From Pseudomonadaceae bacterium (GTDB taxonomy: Bacteria; Pseudomonadota; Gammaproteobacteria; Pseudomonadales; Azotimanducaceae), in NCBI GenBank assembly GCA_024743175.1, contig JANSXA010000001.1:310001-374000 (forward strand): 64,000 nucleotides of DNA, in the 5' to 3' direction. The notes below the pieces were generated by a model that was not told where the DNA came from, did no database searches, and saw only the letters and a list, made by a program, of their open reading frames with translations. Each line of letters begins with the position of its first letter. Position 1 is the first letter of the stretch. The position numbers were made by a program, and so were the translations under genes. This document shows, piece after piece, positions 9,117-18,009 of this stretch.

Positions 9117-9644
9117 TTATTTATCGTCGAGCAGGTACAACCCGCCCCAGTTGGCGGCAAACCCTTCAAGCTGAAATCCACAGCCTACTTTTAAGCCGCT
9201 CATGGCGGGTAAAGCCGCATAAACCACTTGAGATTGTGGTTCTGCTGGGTGCAGAAGTAAAACGCAGGATACGTTGCCTGGCGCCAGCCAATCCAGCCAG
9301 GACTGAACTGAGGGTTGTTCCATTTCTGTACCCAGCAGCAGAATCGGGCGAGCCAAGTCCAGCGTCTCTGTAACGGATTGTGCCGGTGGTTGAGCCTGGT
9401 TGTAGAGTGTGAGCGGAAAAACCAGTCGGCGCAGCAACATGCCGGCAAACACGAGCCCTTCCGGCAGAACGCAAACACACTGTGGGGTCTGATCCTGAAA
9501 CGCAACGGTTACTTCTATGCTCAGCTGGTCTAAAGCACGTTCAATCTGCGCATGAGAATACTTCAGCATCGCGCGGCTCAATCGTCTGTTCAGGTCTGCG
9601 GGGATGGCCTGGGATTGAGACAGCGCCTGTTGTTCTTCTGTCAC
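9117..9644 (-). CDS. Phosphoribosyltransferase-fold protein lacking the PRPP-binding motif (HPRT-like, probably non-catalytic)
   Basis: 175 aa. The N-terminal half aligns by eye with bacterial hypoxanthine-guanine phosphoribosyltransferase as I remember it: YSHAQIERALDQLSIEV, then CVLPEGLVFAGMLLRRLVFPL against the family's VMNGGLIFAGKLLTHLQFPL. The C-terminus (CGFQLEGFAANWGGLYLLDD) matches the family's end. The PRPP loop, normally a hydrophobic strand followed by an Asp-Asp pair and a Gly/Thr loop, is replaced by PILLLGTEMEQPSVQSW, with no acidic pair. The GTG start follows directly on the TAG of the MscS gene. It sits beside a phosphorylase that would make hypoxanthine, which fits an origin as the salvage enzyme. 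Present function is unknown. Confidence 0.6.
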   Translation of the reverse strand: MTEEQQALSQSQAIPADLNRRLSRAMLKYSHAQIERALDQLSIEVTVAFQDQTPQCVCVLPEGLVFAGMLLRRLVFPLTLYNQAQPPAQSVTETLDLARPILLLGTEMEQPSVQSWLDWLAPGNVSCVLLLHPAEPQSQVVYAALPAMSGLKVGCGFQLEGFAANWGGLYLLDDK

Positions 9645-10736
9645 CTAATCTGTCGCTGTGTCGATTTTGAGCGCTTCCGGTTCTGCCGCCAGATGCAACG
9701 TTTGTGTCGGGAAGGCAATTTCTGCACCATGGTTGTCTATTATTTCTGCAATTTTCAGCAGGACATCCTGCTTGATCTCATGGAATTCAGTCCACACCGT
9801 TGTCTTGGTAAAACAGTAAACAAAGAAATCCAGCGACGAGGGACCAAACTGAACAAAGTTCACCATCAGAGTGACCTTGGTATCGATGGCCTCATGACTT
9901 TTCAGCATGGCCTTGACGTCATCAACAATGGGTCGCATGACATCGACATCGTCGTAGCGAATCCCAATCGTTTCATAGATTCGACGGTTCAACATGCGCG
10001 ACGGATTCTCCACCACAATACTGGTGAAAATAGAATTGGGTATGTAAAGCGGCCGCTTATCAAATGTCCGGATAAGGGTGAGACGCCAGCCAATTTCTTC
10101 TACGGTGCCTTCGATTTCCCGATCCGGAGAACGGACCCAGTCGCCAACCGAAAACGGTCGATCAAGGAATACCATGATCGCGCCAAAAAAGTTTGCCAGC
10201 AAATCCCGCGCGGCGAAACCTATGGCGATGCCGCCAATACCGCCAAACGCAAGCACGCCGGAAATAGAGAAACCAAAAGCCTGCAGAACCAGCAGCACGC
10301 CGGTGATCATTACAGATGCGCGTAACAGCTTACCCACCGCCCGCGCAGTGGTCAGATCAATCTTGGGCTGCTCGCCATTACCGAGGACAATATGCTCTTC
10401 GACATAGCGTATGAAGCGAATCGCGAACCAGACCAGGAGCCCGATAACAGCAACGTCTCTGAATGTTGCTACCTGCTGAAATATTTCCGCGGCTCCGGTA
10501 CCGCCGACAATTTCTGCCGCCATGGATACGCCAATGATCCATACGGCCCAACTTAATGGCTTGCGCCCTGCCTCAAGCAGCGCGTCGTCATAAAGGTTAT
10601 GGGTTTTGTCCAGCCGGCGATCAATACGCTTCAATATCAGTTTGACAAACAGGTGTACAAAGCCGGTTGCAAGCACAATCAGAAAAACTTCGAGTATCCA
10701 CAGGTGTGCTTGTATATAAGCTACAAATTCTTTCAT
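9645..10736 (-). CDS. MscS-family mechanosensitive ion channel
   Basis: 363 aa. An N-terminal membrane helix (LEVFLIVLATGFVHLFVKLI) is followed by further helices near residues 65-85, 95-115 and 140-160. The pore-lining helix is glycine/alanine-rich as in MscS (SGVLAFGGIGGIAIGFAARDLLANFFG, residues about 165-192). The beta-domain follows (PFSVGDWV...GTVEEIGWRLTLIRTFD), then an alpha-beta C-terminal domain. It opens under membrane tension to release solutes. Size is intermediate between MscS (286) and YnaI/YbdG types. The stop TAG directly precedes the GTG of the HPRT-like gene; the barrel gene lies 28 bp upstream on the same strand. Confidence 0.9.
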   Translation of the reverse strand: MKEFVAYIQAHLWILEVFLIVLATGFVHLFVKLILKRIDRRLDKTHNLYDDALLEAGRKPLSWAVWIIGVSMAAEIVGGTGAAEIFQQVATFRDVAVIGLLVWFAIRFIRYVEEHIVLGNGEQPKIDLTTARAVGKLLRASVMITGVLLVLQAFGFSISGVLAFGGIGGIAIGFAARDLLANFFGAIMVFLDRPFSVGDWVRSPDREIEGTVEEIGWRLTLIRTFDKRPLYIPNSIFTSIVVENPSRMLNRRIYETIGIRYDDVDVMRPIVDDVKAMLKSHEAIDTKVTLMVNFVQFGPSSLDFFVYCFTKTTVWTEFHEIKQDVLLKIAEIIDNHGAEIAFPTQTLHLAAEPEALKIDTATD

Positions 10737-10764
10737 GGCTGCAGTCTATCGCGCGAAGAGTGAG

Positions 10765-12414
10765 TTAGAAAAACTTTTTGAATTCAACCTGCAGATAATC
10801 ATCGTCCTGCAGCCACGCGGTCTTGTTACCGGGGTCAAGTACATCCTGGGCAGGGGCATCTGGTGGCAGCTTGTTACCACCGGTGAAGAAGCGCCCTTCG
10901 ATGCTGAACAACCAGCTGTTGCTTAAGCGGCGCGAGGCTTCCAGAGTGAGCAGATAGTCATTGTTGTTTACATCCGCAATTACGCCAAGCAGAGCCTTTG
11001 TGTCGGCAAAGTCGTTAAGGCTCAAGCGCCCGCCGATCGCAACATCGTTTTCGAAAAGCGTGTTGAACGCATCATCACCCCGCTCGTCATACAGATATTC
11101 GCCAATCAGACCAAAATCCGCACCGCTATCGAAGACTCTGACAAAGGTGCGCTCGAAACCCACATTTGCAGCCGCATAACGGTCACCCTGACCAGAACGC
11201 GACAGGCCTTCGAGCTTGAATGCCCAGTCGCCAACAAACAGCTGTGCATCGACACCAGTCTGGTCAATCACGGGATAAAATGGTTGCAGCACAACTTCGT
11301 TGTTGGGTGCTACGAGAGGAATGAAGGACGGATCGCGACTGGTCCCTGAAAAATGATGTACACCCACTTCAAAAGGTCCGAGATAATGTGACCAGCGCAG
11401 GGCAACATCGGTACGTAACTGCTCAGCACCGGATTCATACTCTGCATCATCCAGAATTTTGAACGGCACACGCAGTCGACCGTCGGACCCAGGGAAAGTC
11501 CGCTCTCTGAACCCCGTGAGCAACATGAGATCCAACACACCCCAGGCGCGGATCAGCGACAGGTGCACCATAGGTTGCCCAAGCTTGTCTTCGGTATCGA
11601 GGTTTTCCACCAGATCAGTCTGGTTAACAATATCAACCAGATGATGAAACTCTGTAACGCCCCAGAAGACGCGTTTTGCACCAACATGCAGATCCCAGTT
11701 ATCGCCTACCGAGCTGACGAAGAACTCGCGCAAATCAGCATGAGTGCGCTCAGGATCGGCACTGTCAACTCGCAGAAACGGGCTGACAGTTATGCTGCGT
11801 CGATCATCCTGCCAGCCGCGGTAATATTGAAACTCAACGCTGGCACTGGCCTCAAACTGATCCTGACCAAAGGTACCCTCACTGAAAAAAGAGCGCGTCT
11901 GCAGACCGAGATCCCACTGCATGTCAGCACTGCTGCCTGCGGGCGACTCAGGCCCTCTCAGGGTAGACGAGTTAACTGTTGACTGCTGCGCTGGCTGGTT
12001 TCTTTGCTGGGTGCTCGGTTCCGGCCTGGCCGGTGTCTCCACCGGGCTGGGCGGTTGCAGACGCGGTGCGCCTAATGGCGGTGTGCTGCGTATAGCGGAG
12101 TTAGTTCGCTTGTCTGTCAGGCTCTCGCTTGCATCTTTGTACAACCGCCAGTAGCTCACACCCGCTGAATCAGCTCGACGCCGAAGCGCCAGAAAAGCAG
12201 TTTCGGTGAGGGGTTCACTCTGCACCCGGTAGCGGTTCTCGTCTTCGATCTTGAGAGGCACCACAACTATAGATTGATCAAACTGGGCGCTGAGTTTCTG
12301 CGCCCAGTTCTGTGCGTTTACAGCGGATTTGAAGCTACCGAAAACCAGTTGGTCAGCATGAGCCACCACACTGCACAGTAACGCAAGGCTGATGCTCAAA
12401 GCGCGCAGCAGCAC
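10765..12414 (-). CDS. Outer-membrane beta-barrel protein with N-terminal SPOR domain
   Basis: 549 aa from the GTG at 12414, chosen because it gives a clean signal peptide (LLRALSISLALLCSVVAHA) and has GGAG 8 bases upstream. A longer start at 12471 would overlap the upstream gene. Mature residues about 20-95 form a SPOR-like repeat (LVFGSFKSAVNAQNWAQKL...RYRVQSEPL), a fold that binds septal peptidoglycan lacking stem peptides. A Pro/Gln-rich linker follows (about 100-165). The rest has alternating aromatic strands ending in EFKKFF, the terminal Phe expected for barrel assembly. It lies 1 bp after the LolA-like gene. The barrel family is not identified; no export substrate can be named. Confidence 0.75.
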   Translation of the reverse strand: MLLRALSISLALLCSVVAHADQLVFGSFKSAVNAQNWAQKLSAQFDQSIVVVPLKIEDENRYRVQSEPLTETAFLALRRRADSAGVSYWRLYKDASESLTDKRTNSAIRSTPPLGAPRLQPPSPVETPARPEPSTQQRNQPAQQSTVNSSTLRGPESPAGSSADMQWDLGLQTRSFFSEGTFGQDQFEASASVEFQYYRGWQDDRRSITVSPFLRVDSADPERTHADLREFFVSSVGDNWDLHVGAKRVFWGVTEFHHLVDIVNQTDLVENLDTEDKLGQPMVHLSLIRAWGVLDLMLLTGFRERTFPGSDGRLRVPFKILDDAEYESGAEQLRTDVALRWSHYLGPFEVGVHHFSGTSRDPSFIPLVAPNNEVVLQPFYPVIDQTGVDAQLFVGDWAFKLEGLSRSGQGDRYAAANVGFERTFVRVFDSGADFGLIGEYLYDERGDDAFNTLFENDVAIGGRLSLNDFADTKALLGVIADVNNNDYLLTLEASRRLSNSWLFSIEGRFFTGGNKLPPDAPAQDVLDPGNKTAWLQDDDYLQVEFKKFF

Positions 12415-12415
12415 G

Positions 12416-13231
12416 TTACCTGCTCCGACGCAGAGCGATGATGCTGAAATCGCGATCCGACTGGAATCCAATGCCGAAGCGATAGTCGTGCCAGATCAGA
12501 TCTGTACTCTTGCCGGTCTCAAGGTTGGACATGGACATATGACCGGCTTTCCAGAACCGATCTGCATGCAGCTGGTAGTCACTGAAACGCAGCAGTTTGG
12601 TCTGGCGGTCCTCTGCGTCAAAATATTCCACCTGTTGCGGACGGAAGTGTTCCTGATCAATCCAGAAAACTTCGCGGCTGTAGCCCGAATACTTACTGCG
12701 CGCGATGCGCTGCACCACAAAAACCGGCATGTCGTCGAGAACGTCATCGCGCAGGTACAGATAGTCGTACTTTTCGAGTTCCGGGACTGCAAGGTCTTCA
12801 AAAGTGAATTCACTGCCCAGAAACGCGCCGTTGCGATTCTTCAAAGCAACTTTTTTGGTCCGTTGCAGCGCAGGCAGAAACAGCCACTGATCGTCGTCAG
12901 CGGTTTTGTGGGCATGGCTGAGCAGAGCCGTGCCACGAATATCTGCAGGGCTTTCAAATTCGATCAGTACACGATCGCCGTCGTCAGGCATCTCCATCTG
13001 GCGGATGTTCAATTTGCGTTCGGTTTCTGTGCCTTTCGCCGTACGCAGGATCATCGTTAACGCCACTTCCATGTCGCCGTATCCGCTCTGACGCTGGTCT
13101 GCTTCGGTGAAAATCTGCAAGCCTTTCGCTTGCGCTGCAGCCAGGGAATCTACCGTTTTAGTTGCACCCGTTACCGGCAGGGTCAGTACCAGTAAGAGCC
13201 CAGTCAACGTAGCCTTCAAAGTACGTATCAC
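12416..13231 (-). CDS. LolA-like outer-membrane lipoprotein-sorting family protein
   Basis: 271 aa with a signal peptide (LKATLTGLLLVLTLPVTGA). The mature part matches the LolA-like fold found beside RND lipid exporters and barrel proteins: MEVALTMILRTAKGTETERKL, VLIEFESPADIRGTALLSHAH, DQWLFLPALQRTKKVAL, VPELEKYDYLYL, and the C-terminal IWHDYRFGIGFQSDRDF. It probably carries a hydrophobic ligand across the periplasm. No RND transporter is present here, which is unusual for this family. The start is a GTG without an obvious ribosome site. It is first in the minus-strand run leading to the SPOR-barrel gene and divergent from lexA across 106 bp. Confidence 0.75.
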   Translation of the reverse strand: MIRTLKATLTGLLLVLTLPVTGATKTVDSLAAAQAKGLQIFTEADQRQSGYGDMEVALTMILRTAKGTETERKLNIRQMEMPDDGDRVLIEFESPADIRGTALLSHAHKTADDDQWLFLPALQRTKKVALKNRNGAFLGSEFTFEDLAVPELEKYDYLYLRDDVLDDMPVFVVQRIARSKYSGYSREVFWIDQEHFRPQQVEYFDAEDRQTKLLRFSDYQLHADRFWKAGHMSMSNLETGKSTDLIWHDYRFGIGFQSDRDFSIIALRRSR

Positions 13232-13293
13232 TTTTTTGACGCCGGGGCGCGGATACTAAGGGGAAAAAAAACGCTGTGCAAACCTGTAAATCA

Positions 13294-13329
13294 CTGTATA
13301 TACTCACAGCCTACTGTATGTTTAAACAG
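13294..13329 (+). promoter_or_regulatory. Two LexA (SOS) operators upstream of lexA
   Basis: Two sequences fit CTGT-N8-ACAG exactly: 13294-13309 (CTGTATATACTCACAG) and 13314-13329 (CTGTATGTTTAAACAG). Centres are 20 bp apart, on the same helix face, and the second ends 8 bases before the lexA ATG. A TATACT at 13299-13304 inside the first box could be the -10 element, so LexA binding would block its own promoter. Double boxes of this kind precede lexA in E. coli. Confidence 0.93.
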
Positions 13330-13337
13330 GGATATTT

Positions 13338-13946
13338 ATGCAGAGTTTAACGCCACGTCAATCTCAGGTGCTGGAGTTGATTCGCCAGCACATTCTGGAT
13401 ACCGGATATCCGCCCACCCGGGCAGACATCGCTCAAGAGCTTGGTTTCCGTTCGCCGAATGCGGCGGAAGAACATCTCAAAGCGTTAGCACGTAAAGGTG
13501 CCATAGAGATGATACCGGGCACTTCCAGAGGTATCCGCCTGCCCGAAGACCTGGAAGCCGGCATTCCCCTGGTGGGTCGCGTTGCTGCCGGTAACCCGAT
13601 TCTGGCTGAAGAAAACATCGAAGACCGGGTCGATATGCCCGCAGGTTTCTTTCAGCCAAGAGCCGACTATCTCCTGCGCGTCCGCGGAGACAGCATGATT
13701 GACGCAGGCATCCTCGATGGCGACCTGCTGGCTGTGCATAAAACGCAACAGGCGACCAACGGTCAGATTGTCGTGGCTAGGATCGAAGATGAGGTCACGG
13801 TAAAGCGGTTCCAGCGCACCCGTAAGCGTGACCAGATTCTCCTGCTGGCAGAAAATTCGGCTTATGACCCGATTGAAGTTGATCTGGCGACCCAGGCGTT
13901 TGCCATCGAAGGATTATCTGTTGGCGTTATCCGACAACATCTTTAA
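13338..13946 (+). CDS. lexA: SOS-response repressor LexA
   Basis: 202 aa, the same length as E. coli LexA. The N-terminal winged helix covers residues 1-70 ([23 protein letters not shown]). The autocleavage site Ala84-Gly85 is intact (RVAAGNP), as are the catalytic Ser119 (RGDSMIDAG) and Lys156 (EVTVKRFQR), all at E. coli numbering. It represses DNA-damage genes until RecA filaments trigger self-cleavage. It is autoregulated through the two boxes just upstream and followed by a hairpin terminator. No sulA-like gene follows, unlike in Pseudomonas. Confidence 0.98.
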   Translation: MQSLTPRQSQVLELIRQHILDTGYPPTRADIAQELGFRSPNAAEEHLKALARKGAIEMIPGTSRGIRLPEDLEAGIPLVGRVAAGNPILAEENIEDRVDMPAGFFQPRADYLLRVRGDSMIDAGILDGDLLAVHKTQQATNGQIVVARIEDEVTVKRFQRTRKRDQILLLAENSAYDPIEVDLATQAFAIEGLSVGVIRQHL

Positions 13947-14014
13947 CCTCTTAGAAATCCGGCAGTATTCTTAACCAGCCTGAGGCTGGCGACAAAATCT
14001 GGGACTGCACCTTT

Positions 14015-14048
14015 AGCGGCTAACAGTTTATCTTTAGCCGCTTTTTTT
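14015..14048 (+). terminator. Rho-independent terminator after lexA
   Basis: A 9-bp perfect stem AGCGGCTAA (14015-14023) pairs with TTAGCCGCT (14034-14042) across a 10-base loop and runs into seven T residues (14042-14048). It lies 69 bp after the lexA stop and 20 bp before the convergent topA stop. Confidence 0.88.
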
Positions 14049-14067
14049 GTGCCCTTCTTTCGACAGC

Positions 14068-16743
14068 TCAGGTTTTTGCAGCTTTTTTCTTCGGCGCTTT
14101 CTTTTTCGCAGGTTTCTTCTTTGCAGGCGGCGGCTGTTCTTCCACCCATTTGCCGTCGACATAGAATGCTTTCCAACCGGTAGCTTTACCTTCTATTTCA
14201 GTCTGCACGTACTGCTCTTTGGTTTTGCGACTGAAGCGGATGATGGATGGATTACCGGCAGAATCCGCCTCCGGTGCTTCAAGAAGATACTGAAACTTTG
14301 GATCCAGTTCATTTGCATGCGGCTTCAATTCGCTGACCTTGGGCGCACGGGTTTCCCGGTGCTTTGGAAACTGGCTGGCCGCAAGAAATATACCCGCCGC
14401 ACCATCGCGCAGCAGATAGTGGTCTTCCACCTTTTCACACTGCAGTTCAGGCATATCGATCGGGTCTGCCTTCGGCGGCGCAGGCTCACCACTGCGCAGC
14501 AGCTTGCGGGTGTTTTTACATTCCATGCAGCCAAAATATTTACCGAAGCGACCTGACTTGAGCTGCATTTCGGCGCCACATTTATCGCATTCCAGGACAG
14601 GCCCATCGTAGCCTTTGATTTTGAACTGGCCGGCTTCGATCTCGAAACCTGCACAGTCCGGGTTGTTCCCACAAATATGTAGCTTGCGCTGCTCGTCCAC
14701 CAGATAGCTCAGCATATTGGTGCCACAGACCGGACAGTTATGCATGTTGCGTAATCGCTTCGACTCGCCCTCTTCGTCCTCTTCGACGTCTACTGCTTCA
14801 TCACCGGGGATCAGGTTAACTGTGTTGGTGCAGCGTTCTTTGGGTTTCAGGGCATAACCCGAACAACCCAGAAACACACCGGTGGAGCCGGTTCGAATCT
14901 GCATATGACGCCCGCACACACCGCAGGCAATGTCTGTATCGGTAGGGTCATTCGCCCGCATGCCCGCGTCTGGGTCTTTAGCCTGCTCCAGGCGTTCGGA
15001 AAAATCGCCATAAAACTCATTCAGAACTTCATTGAGTTTTGCCTCACCTTCAGCAATTTTGTCTAACTGCTCTTCCATGGTTGCCGTGAACGAATAATCC
15101 ATGAGGTGGTTAAATGATTCCGACAGGCGATCGGTGACCAGTTCGCCAATCTTTTCCGCGTAGAAACGCCGATTGTTCAGCGTCGCATAGCCACGATCCT
15201 GAATGGTTGAAATGATCGCCGCGTAAGTGGACGGACGACCAATACCCAGCTTTTCAAGCTCTCGTACCAGGGATGCCTCACCAAAGCGTGGTGTGGGTTT
15301 AGTGAAGTGCTGAACGCCTTCCACATCGACAAGCTTCAGTGCATCTCCCTGGGCCAGATCTGGTAGTGGGGTGTCCTCTTCCTTGCGGGACGCGGGTGGC
15401 AACACCCGGGTAAAGCCATCAAACTGCAGGATGCGGCCGCGGACCCGCAGCTCGTATTCTCCCGCTGACACGGTGATGGAGGTACTTAGATACCGTGCTT
15501 CGGTCATCTGGCAGGCCACAAATTGACGCCAGATCAGGTCGTAAAGGCGTACCGCATCCGGGTCGACGCCATCCAGGTGATCGGTTCGCGTGCCTACGTT
15601 GGACGGACGGATGGCTTCATGTGCCTCCTGAGCATCCCCCTTTGACGAATATTTCTTCGGCGCTTCGGGGAGATAGTCACTGCCATACTCTTTTTGAATA
15701 TGTTCGCGACACGCATCTACGGCATCTGCACTCAAATTGGTTGAGTCCGTCCGCATATAAGTGATGTAACCCGCTTCGTACAGGCGCTGTGCCATGGTCA
15801 TGGTTTTCTTGACTGAAAAGCTCAGGCGCGTGCTGGCAGCCTGCTGCAGAGTCGAGGTGATAAACGGCGCATTTGGACGGGATTTTGTTGGACGGTCTTC
15901 GCGTTTCGAAACCGTATAGTCTGCTGCTCGCAGTGCATCCAGCGCTGCCTGTGTGTCGTCTGCATTACCAGGGCGAAAATTTTCGCCATTCTGACGGGCA
16001 ACCTGGAAGCGAACCGGTTCAGGTGCTTTTTCACTGCTCAGATCAGCAAATGCTTCCCAATACTCTTCAGGTACAAAGGCGCGGATTTCACGCTCACGCT
16101 CGACAATTAACTTGACCGCTACACTTTGTACTCGACCCGCAGATAAACCGCGAGCCACTTTCGCCCACAGTAACGGAGAGATTTCAAAACCGACCACCCG
16201 GTCAAGAAAGCGTCTTGCCTGCTGTGCATTGACCCTGTCCATGTCCAGTTCACCCGGCGCCTCGAAGGCTGCGGTGATGGCCTTACGGGTAATTTCATTA
16301 AACACCACACGGCGATATCGGCTTGGATCGCCACCGATGGTTTCGCGCAGGTGCCAGGCAATGGCTTCTCCCTCGCGGTCAAGGTCAGTGGCGAGGTAAA
16401 TCATGTCCGCCTTGGCTGCAAGCTTGGATAGTTCGTCGACAACTTTTTCTTTTCCAGGCAACACTTCGTAGTCTGCAGCCCAGTCTTTATCAGGGTTCAC
16501 GCCCATGCGTTTGATCAGCTGATCGCGTGCGCGCTTCTTTTTATACGCCTCGCGTTTGGCCGGTGTCAGCGCTTTTGTTTTGGCGGCTTCTGCCGCTCGC
16601 GCCTTGGGATCAACCGCTTTTCCACCTGTGGGCAGGTCTCGAATATGCCCCACACTCGATTTCACCACATACTCTTTGCCGAGGTAGCGATTGATAGTCC
16701 GCGCTTTTGCGGGTGATTCGACGATGACCAGTGATCGAGCCAT
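14068..16743 (-). CDS. topA: DNA topoisomerase I
   Basis: 891 aa from ATG 16743 ([14 protein letters not shown], the Toprim start); a longer in-frame reading to 16821 lacks homology. It relaxes negative supercoils. The catalytic tyrosine lies in [14 protein letters not shown] near residue 325, as in E. coli (Tyr319). Three C-terminal zinc-ribbon units are visible ([38 protein letters not shown]). The protein ends in a lysine/proline/alanine tail ([17 protein letters not shown]), common in Pseudomonadales. The lexA-topA order matches Pseudomonas. A near-consensus promoter lies about 90 bp upstream. Confidence 0.97.
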   Translation of the reverse strand: MARSLVIVESPAKARTINRYLGKEYVVKSSVGHIRDLPTGGKAVDPKARAAEAAKTKALTPAKREAYKKKRARDQLIKRMGVNPDKDWAADYEVLPGKEKVVDELSKLAAKADMIYLATDLDREGEAIAWHLRETIGGDPSRYRRVVFNEITRKAITAAFEAPGELDMDRVNAQQARRFLDRVVGFEISPLLWAKVARGLSAGRVQSVAVKLIVEREREIRAFVPEEYWEAFADLSSEKAPEPVRFQVARQNGENFRPGNADDTQAALDALRAADYTVSKREDRPTKSRPNAPFITSTLQQAASTRLSFSVKKTMTMAQRLYEAGYITYMRTDSTNLSADAVDACREHIQKEYGSDYLPEAPKKYSSKGDAQEAHEAIRPSNVGTRTDHLDGVDPDAVRLYDLIWRQFVACQMTEARYLSTSITVSAGEYELRVRGRILQFDGFTRVLPPASRKEEDTPLPDLAQGDALKLVDVEGVQHFTKPTPRFGEASLVRELEKLGIGRPSTYAAIISTIQDRGYATLNNRRFYAEKIGELVTDRLSESFNHLMDYSFTATMEEQLDKIAEGEAKLNEVLNEFYGDFSERLEQAKDPDAGMRANDPTDTDIACGVCGRHMQIRTGSTGVFLGCSGYALKPKERCTNTVNLIPGDEAVDVEEDEEGESKRLRNMHNCPVCGTNMLSYLVDEQRKLHICGNNPDCAGFEIEAGQFKIKGYDGPVLECDKCGAEMQLKSGRFGKYFGCMECKNTRKLLRSGEPAPPKADPIDMPELQCEKVEDHYLLRDGAAGIFLAASQFPKHRETRAPKVSELKPHANELDPKFQYLLEAPEADSAGNPSIIRFSRKTKEQYVQTEIEGKATGWKAFYVDGKWVEEQPPPAKKKPAKKKAPKKKAAKT

Positions 16744-16832
16744 AACGCTCCAATATTCCTTTTGTGCCCACTCGCCAGAGCGGCTTGTTCCTTTAATCGT
16801 TGTTGACCAGCAATCAGGCAACGATGGCGCGG

Positions 16833-16861
16833 TTTATAGGCGTGGTGGCTGGCACTGTCAA
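16833..16861 (-). promoter_or_regulatory. Sigma-70 promoter of topA
   Basis: On the minus strand TTGACA (16856-16861) is followed after exactly 17 bases by TATAAA (16833-16838). This is a full -35 match and a 5-of-6 -10 match at ideal spacing. The transcript would begin near 16826, giving a leader of about 80 bases before the topA ATG at 16743. Confidence 0.8.
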
Positions 16862-16907
16862 GAAAAGTGGGGGGTGTTTCGCTAAATTTGATGACCGGAT
16901 AGCTGCT

Positions 16908-17480
16908 TCAGACAGTTCCAAAACGCGCCTGGAGGTCGTCTCGAAGGTCACCCAGCACCGCTCTGATGACCTCAACCTGCCCTTCATCTGCTTTGGCTTT
17001 TTCCTGCCAGAAACACACCACATTACGGCTCTCCAAGGCGATGGCCAGGGTGTCTGCGGGAAGTCGACAAAACGCATCCTGAATCAGTTCTGCAGCGTTG
17101 CCGCCAGCACTGTAGCAGGCCCAGAGACGTTTATCAGATTCCAGACTCAAGCCCACACCGGGAAGAACTTCGTCTACAACAACCGAAGGAGATGGCGGCA
17201 GCTTGATCAGCATAAACTCACCACTTATCGACATCTGCCGGCCTATCGGCAGCTTGTAACCAGCGCAGGCGGTTTTAGGTTGCAACCTCTTCCCGCCCGC
17301 ACTGACTCGCTCAGCAGCACTTGGATCGAGTTTCGCGACGCTGGTAATCTGGATAGATAGTCCCTGAGCACGTGCAACCGCGCGCAGGGCGGTCAGGCGC
17401 GTGTCGCGCTCGTTAGGCAGCAGATAGAGGATCGGCCCGGCAATCAGCGCAACAACAAGAAATATAATTAACCAGGTCAA
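16908..17480 (-). CDS. Conserved membrane-anchored protein of unknown function
   Basis: 190 aa. A single N-terminal membrane helix (LIIFLVVALIAGPILYLLP) is followed by RDTRLTALRAVARAQGLSIQ, a basic/amphipathic segment. The C-terminal part (about residues 60-190) is soluble, with scattered cysteines (near 71, 122, 138 and 157), and ends in a helical region. I recall similar uncharacterised proteins in marine gammaproteobacteria but know no function. It shares strand with topA 165 bp downstream, but topA has its own promoter. It is divergent from the universal stress protein gene across 71 bp. Confidence 0.7.
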   Translation of the reverse strand: MTWLIIFLVVALIAGPILYLLPNERDTRLTALRAVARAQGLSIQITSVAKLDPSAAERVSAGGKRLQPKTACAGYKLPIGRQMSISGEFMLIKLPPSPSVVVDEVLPGVGLSLESDKRLWACYSAGGNAAELIQDAFCRLPADTLAIALESRNVVCFWQEKAKADEGQVEVIRAVLGDLRDDLQARFGTV

Positions 17481-17551
17481 AATTTGTGTGCCATGCTTGA
17501 GGGGAACCAGGTGACGTTGTATCGTCGCGCCAAACAGGGTGAGAGAGCAAG

Positions 17552-17992
17552 ATGTCCGACTACAAAAAGATACTACTGGCTGTAGACCTGACCGAAGATT
17601 CCAAGCCGGTTGCCCAGCGGGCTTTAGCGCTTGTCCGAGCCTACGATGCGGAGTTGCATCTGGTGCATGTGATTGAGCCGCTCAGTCTTGCCTACGGTGG
17701 CGATGTACCGATGGATCTTTCGTCAGTGCAGGAACAGATTCAGGAACAAGCCAAATCACACCTCAGCGAGTTTGGCGCCGGGATGGACGTGCCCACCGAA
17801 CGACAACATCTTATTTTCGGCCGTCCCGAAAGTGAAATTCAGCGTGTTGCTGATGAACTCGGTGCAGATGTGATCGTCATTGGCAGCCACGGCCGCCATG
17901 GGCTGGCGCTGTTACTGGGGTCTACTGCAAATGGTGTATTGCACGGTGCCATGTGCGACGTACTGGCCGTGCGTGTAGGTAAAGAAGAATAA
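17552..17992 (+). CDS. Universal stress protein, UspA family
   Basis: 146 aa, one Usp domain. N-terminal KKILLAVDLTEDSKPVAQRAL and C-terminal VIVIGSHGRHGLALLLGSTANGVL carry the G-x2-G-x9-G(S/T)-type nucleotide-binding loop of the ATP-binding subgroup. The rest is typical (LHLVHVIEPLS). It acts in the cytosol under starvation or stress; the exact role is unknown. GAGAG lies 6 bases before the ATG. Its TAA stop sits where the next gene's signal peptide reading begins (see the lytic transglycosylase). Confidence 0.93.
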   Translation: MSDYKKILLAVDLTEDSKPVAQRALALVRAYDAELHLVHVIEPLSLAYGGDVPMDLSSVQEQIQEQAKSHLSEFGAGMDVPTERQHLIFGRPESEIQRVADELGADVIVIGSHGRHGLALLLGSTANGVLHGAMCDVLAVRVGKEE

Positions 17993-18009
17993 AACTCACA
18001 ACCTGTTTC

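Noticed and set aside
13975-13989. Hairpin CCAGCC-TGA-GGCTGG after lexA
   Set aside because: No T-run on either side; the stronger stem with T-run at 14015-14048 explains termination.
14047-14556. Plus-strand frame with a Phe/Leu/Arg-rich start
   Set aside because: Antisense of the lysine-rich tail of topA; composition is explained by reversed Lys codons.
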